In this document: one piece after another, positions 31,318 to 38,182 of the stretch
Numbering within the stretch: the first letter of the stretch is position 1
How the letters are laid out: the number at the start of each line of letters is the position of its first letter
Assembly (NCBI GenBank): GCA_036520315.1
Contig: DATDJZ010000158.1
Span: 1-39,776 of the forward strand
Source: DASUPK01 sp036520315
GTDB lineage: Bacteria > Actinomycetota > Thermoleophilia > Solirubrobacterales > 70-9
DNA: 39,776 nucleotides
Direction: 5' to 3'
The notes under the pieces: model-generated
Told to the model about the DNA's origin: nothing
Database searches by the model: none
What the model saw: the letters and a program-made list of their open reading frames with translations, nothing else
Program-made: the position numbers and the translations under genes

Positions 31318-32148
31318 TCAGCGGAAGGCGTCCGCGTTCGCCTCGGCCCACTCCTCGAAGCTGCGCGGCTCCCGTCCGGTGACCTCTCTGACGGTCGGGT
31401 GGACCGTGGTCTCGTCGACCGTCCCCTCCACGAAGAACTCGAAGAAAGCGTCGACGTATGCCTTCGGCATCGCTGCCTCCATCTCGGCGCGCGCGTCCTC
31501 GTTCGACTGCGCCTCGAAGCGCAGGTCGCGGCCGCTGAACTTGGCCAGGATCGCGACCTGCTCCGCCGGCCGGAACGCCTCGGGTCCGCTGAGGCGGTAG
31601 GTCTGGCCCTCGTGCTCGGCGGTGGTCAGCGCACGGGCTGCCACCGCCCCTAGGTCGTCGGGATGGATCGTCGAGATAGCCACGTCCCCGAAGGGAGCGT
31701 GGATCACGTCACCATCCTTCAGCTGGGGCAGCCAGCGGAGGGCGTTGGACATGAAGCTGTTCGGCCGCAGGAAGGTCCAGGGCAGGCCCGACTCGTCCAC
31801 GGCTCGCTCGGAGAGGATGTGGTACCTCGCGACGGCGTTCTCCAGGTCGCCGGTCGGCGCGGCGCTGCTGGAGAGGAGAACCACCCGCTCCACTCCCGCG
31901 TCGCACATCACCCTGAGCGACTGATCGATCCCGTCATAGCCGCTGAGCAGGAAGACCGCGCTGACCCCCTCGAGGGGGCCGCGCAGGCTCTCGGGATCAT
32001 TCAGGTCGCCGACGGCCGCCTCGGCGCCGCTCGGCAGCTTCGATTCCGAGCCCTCGCGCACCAGGCCGCGCACGTCCGCCCCGAGCTCCAGCAGCCCGTT
32101 GACGACGCCGCCACCGGCATTCCCGGTCGCCCCCGTCACCAGGATCAC
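31318..32148 (-). CDS. NAD(P)-binding NmrA-like reductase
   Basis: A 276-residue Rossmann-fold protein. The start GTG at 32148 gives VILVTGATGNAGGGVVNGLL, the dinucleotide-binding motif, and overlaps the FIST stop (GTGA). Further blocks are AVGDLNDPESLRGPL, RVVLLSSSAAPT, WTFLRPNSFMSN and YRLSGPEAFRPAEQV. These are NmrA/SDR-a type features, found in proteins that sense the NADP redox state or reduce quinones and metabolites. It lacks a full classical YxxxK SDR catalytic pair as far as I can see, which favours a sensor or quinone-type member. It is last in the prfB-FIST-NmrA run. Confidence 0.87.
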   Translation of the reverse strand: MILVTGATGNAGGGVVNGLLELGADVRGLVREGSESKLPSGAEAAVGDLNDPESLRGPLEGVSAVFLLSGYDGIDQSLRVMCDAGVERVVLLSSSAAPTGDLENAVARYHILSERAVDESGLPWTFLRPNSFMSNALRWLPQLKDGDVIHAPFGDVAISTIHPDDLGAVAARALTTAEHEGQTYRLSGPEAFRPAEQVAILAKFSGRDLRFEAQSNEDARAEMEAAMPKAYVDAFFEFFVEGTVDETTVHPTVREVTGREPRSFEEWAEANADAFR

Positions 32149-33389
32149 GCCGGGAACACCGCCATCGTCGCGGTGAAGCCGTGCAGGAAGTTGCGGCCGC
32201 CCACCGGGCCGATCTCGCCCGCGCAAAAGAAGCCAGCGGTGGGAGCCCCCAGCGAGTCCTCGACCGCGCCGGCATCGTGGTCGGGCACCTCGAACATGTG
32301 GGAGCCCCGGCCGTTGCAGGTGAAGAGCAGCGTGCCGGCGGCGCCATCGGAGCCGAGGGCCTGCGCCTGGGCGCGCAGCGCCGCCCGCAGGTCCTCGTCG
32401 GCCGAGGCGGCATCACGCACCTGGAGGCGGACCGTCTGGCCCATCCGCACCTGCTCGCCGATCGCGATCGCCCCCGACTCGCGGTCCGCCCCGATGATCG
32501 GCCGCACCAGGAAGTCGCCCCGGTCGTACTCCGGACGGTTCTCGTCGATCACCAACCCGATCAGGACGCCGGCCGAGGCGAGCTCGCGCTCGTGCTCCGG
32601 CAGGGCCGCGATCACCTCGCCGAGCCGCTCCATCGCCGGCTTGCCAGCGAGCTGGCCGATCACGTTCGCCTCCGCGCTGGTGATCGTCATCTCCGGCCCC
32701 ACCGGGCCCGCACCCTGGGAGACGCAGGGCAGCACCTGGAGACCCTTCATGCGGACGGCCACCGCGCCTTCGGTGTGGACGTCTCCGTCCTGCAGCAGCA
32801 CCGCGCCCCCGGCGAAGGACGCACTGGCGAGGCCCCCGAGTACCGGGACGTGCGACCTCGAGCGCTCCACCTGGGCGAGCAGCTCCTCCGGAGGGAAGCT
32901 GAAGGGATCGCAGAGCGCGATCAACGACTCATCGGGGGCGGCGGGCCGGTCCTCGGCCGCCGTCGCGAGGGGTGTGCGAGGGCGCTCCGCAGGCGAAGCC
33001 GAGGAGTGACCCGTTTCAGGAAAGCCCAACAGCCGGAAGCCGTCGGCATCGCGCTCGGCCGTCAGGTGCATCGTCTGGAGCTCCGCCGAGGGCAGCGAGG
33101 CTCCCCAGACCACGATCCCCGGGCCCTCCTCGAGCTCGTGACCGCCAGCCACGGTCCCCCCCGCTCCGCAACCGAGGAGGGCCCCCGGCTCGAGCCGCTC
33201 GTGGACCTCGGAGAGCAGCCACTTCGCCATGCCGAGGTGATGGCCCGAGGCGAAGACGAAGGCGAGGTCGCAGCGCCCGGCTAGCCCGGCCCGCGCCCGG
33301 TCCGCCGCCTCCGCGGCGGCCGCCACCGTGTCGAAGCTCTCCGACGACCCGACCGAGACCTGCACAGTAGACCGCTCGGTGAGCGCCAT
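32145..33389 (-). CDS. FIST-domain signal-input protein
   Basis: A 414-residue FIST protein with FIST_N (about residues 30-200, with AFVFASGHHLG and LLGCGAGGTVAGG) and FIST_C (about 215-395, with EHERELASAGVLIGLVIDE, GDFLVRPIIGAD and a final FCAGEIGPVGGRNFLHGFTA). FIST domains bind small ligands, perhaps amino acids, and usually sit beside signalling modules. Here no kinase or cyclase domain is attached. The start is the ATG at 33389, one base overlapping the stop of prfB (TGATG). A Pro/Ala-rich linker (residues 125-150) joins the halves. The role next to RF2 is unclear. Confidence 0.88.
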   Translation of the reverse strand: MALTERSTVQVSVGSSESFDTVAAAAEAADRARAGLAGRCDLAFVFASGHHLGMAKWLLSEVHERLEPGALLGCGAGGTVAGGHELEEGPGIVVWGASLPSAELQTMHLTAERDADGFRLLGFPETGHSSASPAERPRTPLATAAEDRPAAPDESLIALCDPFSFPPEELLAQVERSRSHVPVLGGLASASFAGGAVLLQDGDVHTEGAVAVRMKGLQVLPCVSQGAGPVGPEMTITSAEANVIGQLAGKPAMERLGEVIAALPEHERELASAGVLIGLVIDENRPEYDRGDFLVRPIIGADRESGAIAIGEQVRMGQTVRLQVRDAASADEDLRAALRAQAQALGSDGAAGTLLFTCNGRGSHMFEVPDHDAGAVEDSLGAPTAGFFCAGEIGPVGGRNFLHGFTATMAVFPA

Positions 33390-34532
33390 CAGCCGGAGTC
33401 GGAGTTGCCGGAGCCCGCGCCCGAGGACGCTGCGGCCTGATTCAGGTACTCGCGCACGAAGCCGTCGAGGTCGCCGTCGAGCACCCTCTGCGCGTCCCCG
33501 ACCTCGAAGCCGGTGCGGTGGTCCTTCACCCGCTGGTCGGGGTGGAGGAAATAGCTGCGGATCTGGGAGCCCCACTCCGCCGACTTCTGCTCGCCGCGCT
33601 CCCTGGCGAGCTCCTCCGCCCGCTCGAGCTCCCTGCGCTCCAGCAGCCGGGAGCGCAGGATCTGCATCGCCGTCGCCTTGTTCTGCGTCTGCGAGCGCTC
33701 GTTCTGGGACTGGGCGACGATTCCGGTGGGGATGTGGGTGACCCGGACCGCGGAGTCGGTCTTGTTGACGTGCTGGCCGCCCGCCCCCGAGGCCCGGTAG
33801 GTGTCCACACGGACGTCGGCGTCGTCGATCTCGACGTCGACGTCACCCTCGACGAGCGGCGCCACGTCGACCTGGGCGAAGCTCGTGTGCCGCCGGGCGG
33901 ACGCATCGAAGGGAGAGATCCGGATCAGCCGGTGGACCCCGCGCTCGGCGGCGAACAGCCCGTAGGCGTTCTCGCCGCGCACCACGAAGGTGGCCGACTT
34001 GAGGCCGGCCTCCTCTCCCGGTGACGCCTCCTTCATCTCCACCTTGAAGCCGCGCCGCTCGGCCCAGCGCAAGTACATGCGCAGCAGGATCTCGGCCCAG
34101 TCCTGGGAGTCGGTCCCACCGGCCCCGGCGTTGATGGTCACCACGGCGTCGCCGGCGTCGAAGCGGCCGGAGAAGAGCCGCTCCTCCTCGAGCTCGGCGA
34201 GGCGGTGCTCCACCGATGCCAGCTGCGAGTTGAGCTCGCTCGCCATCTCCTCGTCGTCGACAGCCAGCTCGGCCAGCTCGCCGAGGTCGTCGACGTCCTT
34301 GCTCAGTTCCCGAAAGCCATTCAGGCGACGCAGCGCACGGGCGTGCTCCGCGGAGATCTCGGCGGCCGCGGCCTGGTCGTCCCAGAACCCGGGCCGCTGC
34401 ATCTCGCCCTCGAGGCGTTCGACCTCCCGGCTCAGCGCATCCGGGTCAAAGGTAATCCGAGAGCAGCTTGAGCTGCCCCCGGATCTCGGCGAGGCGCGCT
34501 GAGATGCCCTCCTTGGGAATTGTCTCTGCCAT
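33389..34532 (-). CDS. prfB: Peptide chain release factor 2, programmed +1 frameshift
   Basis: RF2, which releases the peptide at UGA and UAA codons. The first frame starts at the ATG at 34532 and gives 28 residues ending KLLSDYL, then meets TGA at 34448-34446 in the slippery sequence CTTTGAC (34451-34445). A +1 shift continues as DPDALSREVERLEGEM and runs to 33389, for about 380 residues in total. RF2 marks are SPF in ISPFDASARRHTSF and the catalytic GGQ in GAGGQHVNKTD. The frameshift is the known autoregulation: low RF2 lets the ribosome slip. The usual AGGGGG stimulator just before the slip is replaced by a weaker CGGAT; a GGGGG lies about 20 bases further up. It overlaps the FIST gene. 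Confidence 0.96.
34445..34451 (-). promoter_or_regulatory. prfB +1 frameshift site CTTTGAC
   Basis: On the minus strand CTT TGA C reproduces the conserved RF2 slip site. The in-frame TGA is at codon 29, and the next frame is open and clearly homologous. Confidence 0.93.
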
Positions 34533-34576
34533 TGCCCGTTAAGGGTATTCGCCGTCCTCTACGGTGTGCCTGGGAA

Positions 34577-35839
34577 ATGGCCAGGGAGAACGGACGCTTC
34601 AACAGAACAGGCTCACCATTGCGCTGGCTGCTGCGGAAACTCGGCCACGGCCTGCCTCCCCTACCGACCGTCGGAGGGCACGCGCTGGCGACCCGGGTGG
34701 CGGGCCTGCTGCTGGTCGGCGGGGCCCTGCTGATCGCGGTCACCGTCCTCCTGCCGCCATCGGCCGAGGGCTCGGACCTTTTGATCCTTAGCTACGGCGC
34801 GGTGGCGGGGCTCGCCGGTGGCCTCATGCTGAGCAGGCGCCGCGTGAGCGAACCGGTCCTCGGCCTGGCCGCGGCGCTCGGCACGGCGGTGATCACGCTC
34901 GCCACGCTCGAGGCCGGACACGGCGTCGGGGCCGAAGACAACGAGGTGCTCTTCCTCTGGGTCTCCCTGTTCGCCTTCTGGTTCTTCGACCTCCGCCACG
35001 CGCTGCTCCAGCTCGGCCTGATCGGCGTGGCCGACGCGGTGCTGCTGATCGACGACGGGCCCAGCCTCTCCGCCGGCATCACCCGCTGGGTGGTCACAAT
35101 CGCCACGCTGCTGGTCACGGGCATGCTGATGTCCTGGTTGCGGCGCTCGCTCGATCGCGAGCGCGAGCAGACCGCACGGCTGGCGGTCGTCGCCGAGCGC
35201 ATGCGAATCGCCAGGGACCTGCACGACGCGGCCGGGCACGGCGTGACCGCGATCTCCCTGCAGGCGGCCGCCGGGCTTCGGGCGCTCGAGGACGGTCCCG
35301 ACGTCGAGGAAACGCGCGGGGTGCTCGAGGAGATCAAGCGCACGGCCAGGTCCACGATGGAGGACATGCGCAAGCTGCTCGGGCTGCTTCGCCCGAGCGA
35401 TACCGGCGAGCTCGAGCAGGCGCGAGGGAGCCTCTCGCATTTGGACCAGATGATCGGGGAGTGCCGCGCGGCGGGCCTCACGGTGACGGTCGATCGAACC
35501 GGCGATGACGTCGGCCTGCCGCCGATCGTCGATCAGGCCGCCTACAGGATCACCCAGGAGGCGCTCACGAACGTCCTCAAGCACGCCGGCCCGGGCGCTG
35601 CGGCCACGGTGCGGCTCGCGTTCGACCCCGAGGGCGTCGACGTCGAGGTGATCGACGACGGACCGGGGATGACGGGCGGCGTCGCAATCGGGACCCGTAA
35701 GGGACTGATCGGGATGCGGGAGCGTGTCGAGCTCTTCAACGGGCGCTTCGCGGCCGGTCCGATGGAGGGCGGCGGATTTCGGGTTTTCGCCCGGTTGCCG
35801 CGCGGGACCAGGCTGGAGACCGCCGGCCAGAGCGGCTGA
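34577..35839 (+). CDS. NarL-type sensor histidine kinase, orphan
   Basis: A 420-residue kinase. Five or six hydrophobic helices (about residues 40-185) form a membrane sensor without a large outer domain. The HisKA_3 dimerisation helix has the phospho-acceptor His215 in IARDLHDAAGHGVTAIS. The ATPase domain has an N box (EALTNVLKHAG), a G box (DDGPGM) and GLIGMRERVELF. The start is the ATG at 34577; the frame is open back to 34520, but a TGGGAA ribosome-like site precedes 34577. No LuxR-type response regulator gene follows; the next gene lies on the other strand. Confidence 0.9.
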   Translation: MARENGRFNRTGSPLRWLLRKLGHGLPPLPTVGGHALATRVAGLLLVGGALLIAVTVLLPPSAEGSDLLILSYGAVAGLAGGLMLSRRRVSEPVLGLAAALGTAVITLATLEAGHGVGAEDNEVLFLWVSLFAFWFFDLRHALLQLGLIGVADAVLLIDDGPSLSAGITRWVVTIATLLVTGMLMSWLRRSLDREREQTARLAVVAERMRIARDLHDAAGHGVTAISLQAAAGLRALEDGPDVEETRGVLEEIKRTARSTMEDMRKLLGLLRPSDTGELEQARGSLSHLDQMIGECRAAGLTVTVDRTGDDVGLPPIVDQAAYRITQEALTNVLKHAGPGAAATVRLAFDPEGVDVEVIDDGPGMTGGVAIGTRKGLIGMRERVELFNGRFAAGPMEGGGFRVFARLPRGTRLETAGQSG

Positions 35840-35854
35840 GCCGGGGGGCTGCCG

Positions 35855-36766
35855 CTAGTCCGGGACGGTCGCCGTGACGATCCAGGTCGAGGCCGGGCCG
35901 CGAACCTCGCGATCGGGCTGGACATAGTCGGCGAGCGCCCCGCGGATCTCCTCCTCCACCTTCGGTCGCAGCCGGTCGACCTCATCAGCCGGGCAGATTC
36001 GGAGCAGCTCGGCCGCAGGACCGATCGCCATGTTGAAGGCGACCGCATGCTCGAGGTCGTCGCCGATCTTGATCGGCAGGTCGCAACGGGTCAAGGTCGG
36101 GCGCTCGAAGCCGGCGATCTGGAACTGGTCGGAGACCGTGTCGGCGTTGGCCATCGAGAACGGGCCGGGGCCGCAGCGCACGTCCTGGGGCTCCTCGGGC
36201 TCCTCGAGGTATTTCTCCGTCACCTGCTCGGCTCGGTGGAGCCATTCGTTGTCGAGCTTCCGACGCCAGACGACCGCGACCAGCCGGCCGCCGGGACGAA
36301 GTGAGCCGGCGACGTTGCGGAGCGCCTGGACGGGGTTGGCGAAGAACATCACCCCCATCCGCGAGAAGGCGTAGTCATACGGGCCTCTCAGGTCGCCGAT
36401 CTGGACGTCGGTCGAGAAGAAGTCGACGTTCTCGACCCCAGCCTCCTTGGCCTCGGCGATCGAGGCCTCGATGAACGGCTCGGAGACGTCCACGCCGGTG
36501 GCGTGGCCCTCCGCGCGGACCAGGGCGGCCAACTGCTGCGTGGTGTCGCCGAAGCCGCAACCGATGTCGAGGACGCGGTCTCCCGTCTCAGGGGGATGAA
36601 GCCTCATGGCCGCGTCTCCGTGGGCCTTCAGCCCCGCTACGACAAGGTCGCGGAATTGGACGAAGCGGTCGAAGAGGACCCCGCTCCAGGCCTCGGTCGC
36701 CTCCTCGTTCTCGGGGTCGACGGCCGTGATGGCCTGGTCGCCTCTCCCCGCAGTCGCCTTCTCCAC
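35855..36766 (-). CDS. Class I SAM-dependent methyltransferase
   Basis: A 303-residue methyltransferase. Motif I is RVLDIGCGFGDTTQQLA (about 64-80), the acidic residue after beta-2 is in ATGVDVSEPFIE, and motif II is near FFSTDVQIGDLRG and DYAFSRMGVMFF. A capping domain after residue 160 (RAEQVTEKYLEEPEEPQDVR) should bind the substrate. The overall plan matches the methyltransferase at 3230-4090, so the two are paralogues. The start is a GTG at 36766 with a TACCAT box 6 bases upstream. The substrate is unknown. It converges on the orphan kinase. Confidence 0.88.
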   Translation of the reverse strand: MEKATAGRGDQAITAVDPENEEATEAWSGVLFDRFVQFRDLVVAGLKAHGDAAMRLHPPETGDRVLDIGCGFGDTTQQLAALVRAEGHATGVDVSEPFIEASIAEAKEAGVENVDFFSTDVQIGDLRGPYDYAFSRMGVMFFANPVQALRNVAGSLRPGGRLVAVVWRRKLDNEWLHRAEQVTEKYLEEPEEPQDVRCGPGPFSMANADTVSDQFQIAGFERPTLTRCDLPIKIGDDLEHAVAFNMAIGPAAELLRICPADEVDRLRPKVEEEIRGALADYVQPDREVRGPASTWIVTATVPD

Positions 36767-36772
36767 GCCGCC

Positions 36773-36778
36773 ATGGTA
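36773..36778 (-). promoter_or_regulatory. -10-like TACCAT box, leaderless promoter of the methyltransferase
   Basis: On the minus strand TACCAT ends 6 bases before the GTG at 36766, with no Shine-Dalgarno. It is close in form and spacing to the other four boxes in the window. Confidence 0.4.
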
Positions 36779-36810
36779 CGACGAAGCGCCCTGCTGTTAC
36801 ACATCCGGGC

Positions 36811-37662
36811 GTGATCCGAACCGCGCTCGCCGTGCTGGCCGCCTCGGCGCTCCTGGGCGCCTCCCCGCATGCACCGGACGGACCGGATCCGCCGAGTCCC
36901 TACCAGGCCGCCGTCCAGCTCTCGGGAAAGATCGGCTCGCGTCCCTCGGCCAGCCGGAACGAGCGGCGGGCCCACCAGTACGTCGCGCGGCAGTTCCGCG
37001 CGGCCGGCCTGGACGTCAGCGTGAACCACTTCCGCGTGCCGGGGCGCGGGCGGTCCCAGAACGTCGTCGGGAAGCTCGACGGCCCTGGGCGCTGCCTGGT
37101 CGTCCTCATGTCCCACACCGACAGCGTCCCTCCCGGGCGCGGCGCGATCGACAACGCCTCGGGGGTGGGCGTGCTCGTCGGGCTCGCTGCGAGGCTCGCC
37201 GGTCTACAGCCGGGCTGTGACGTCTGGCTGGTCGCCACCGGCTCGGAGGAGCGCCAGGTGACCGGTCTCTCCTACCACGCCGGCGCCGCGGCCCTGGTCA
37301 AGCAGGTGAAGGCTGAGGACCGGACCGCCGACCTCCGGTTCGCACTTTCGCTGGACGAGGTCGGGCTGGGCAGGCGCTTCTACCTGCGCTCGCCGGCGCC
37401 CGCCGTCCGCGGCGGCGTCGAGGGAGAGATCCTGGGCGCGTCCCGTCGCGCGCGTGTCACCGTCCACTGGTCCCGGGATTCGGGCACCGGCAACTCGGAC
37501 CACCGCGAGTTCGAGCTCGCGGGCCTGCCCGGCGCGGTCCTGGAGGTCTGGAAGGGCGTCTTCGCCTGCCACCACCTGGCGTGCGATCGGGCACGCCTGC
37601 TGCAAAAACCGGCAATGAAGAGGGCACTGCGAATCGCCGAGGAGGTCGTGAAGGGTCTCTAG
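36811..37662 (+). CDS. Secreted M28-family aminopeptidase
   Basis: A 283-residue zinc peptidase with a signal peptide (residues 1-20). The metal and catalytic residues are His102 and Asp104 in SHTDSVPPG, Asp114 in GAIDNASG, Glu146/147 in GSEER, Asp in LSLDEVGLG and His in the C-terminal CHHLACDR block; SDHREFELAG is another conserved piece. M28 peptidases remove N-terminal residues from peptides outside the cell. The protein is shorter than many relatives but contains the whole catalytic domain. The start is a GTG at 36811. It converges on a cupin gene across a hairpin. Confidence 0.9.
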   Translation: MIRTALAVLAASALLGASPHAPDGPDPPSPYQAAVQLSGKIGSRPSASRNERRAHQYVARQFRAAGLDVSVNHFRVPGRGRSQNVVGKLDGPGRCLVVLMSHTDSVPPGRGAIDNASGVGVLVGLAARLAGLQPGCDVWLVATGSEERQVTGLSYHAGAAALVKQVKAEDRTADLRFALSLDEVGLGRRFYLRSPAPAVRGGVEGEILGASRRARVTVHWSRDSGTGNSDHREFELAGLPGAVLEVWKGVFACHHLACDRARLLQKPAMKRALRIAEEVVKGL

Positions 37663-37663
37663 A

Positions 37664-37709
37664 GGTTTCGAAGGATTTGAGCGCTATAGCACCCAAAAGC
37701 CTTCGAACC
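37664..37709. terminator. Bidirectional hairpin between the M28 and cupin genes
   Basis: GGTTTCGAAGG (37664-37674) pairs with CCTTCGAACC (37700-37709) with one bulged T. The loop contains AGCGCTATAGC. It lies exactly between convergent genes, so it probably stops both. Confidence 0.65.
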
Positions 37710-37710
37710 G

Positions 37711-38136
37711 TCAGCTGGCGAGCCGGAACTCGGCTTCGAACTCGGCGAAGAAGGTCTCGCCCATTTCGCGGGCGCTCCCCGGCCCCTCGCCGTAGAGCCG
37801 CTCGAAGAACTCGGCCGTGCGAAGCGCGGGTTGGACCTCCCAGCGCATCCTGGTCGGCCCCTCGGCCGCCATCTGATGAGGAGTCCCGGCCGGGACATCG
37901 AAGCTCTCCCCCACTTCGTAGGCGCGTTCCTCCCCGTCGATGATGGCTCGCATCCTTCCATCGAGGATCTCGAAGTGCTCGGCCTGGGTCGGGTGAAGGT
38001 GCGTCGGCGGCATCCCGGCCTCGCCCGAGTAGCTCGCCTCCATCTCGAGCAGCTCGCCGTCCGTCTCCTCCCCGGTGCGGACGAGCAGGAGCCGCATTCC
38101 GCCGAAGCCCTCGAGCTCCTGGCCGGCTACCGGCAT
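37711..38136 (-). CDS. Cupin-domain protein
   Basis: A 141-residue single cupin. The metal motif is seen in THLHPTQAEHFEILDGRM, followed by EVGESFDVPAGTPHQMA, so three His and a Glu are in place. The last 35 residues form a helix (LRTAEFFERLYGEGPGSARE). It could be a small oxygenase, isomerase or a ligand-binding protein. The ATG at 38136 lies directly before a small ATGGC/GCCAT repeat. It is downstream of secA on the same strand, 46 bases away, behind a terminator-like hairpin. Confidence 0.87.
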   Translation of the reverse strand: MPVAGQELEGFGGMRLLLVRTGEETDGELLEMEASYSGEAGMPPTHLHPTQAEHFEILDGRMRAIIDGEERAYEVGESFDVPAGTPHQMAAEGPTRMRWEVQPALRTAEFFERLYGEGPGSAREMGETFFAEFEAEFRLAS

Positions 38137-38152
38137 ATGGCTTCGCCATCAA

Positions 38153-38176
38153 CGGCCGCCACAAACACCGCGGCCG
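38153..38176 (-). terminator. Hairpin terminator after secA
   Basis: CGGCCGC (38153-38159) and GCGGCCG (38170-38176) form a 7-base perfect stem around a 10-base loop, just past the secA stop at 38183. On the minus strand a TTG follows, with no long T run. Confidence 0.6.
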
Positions 38177-38182
38177 AATCTC

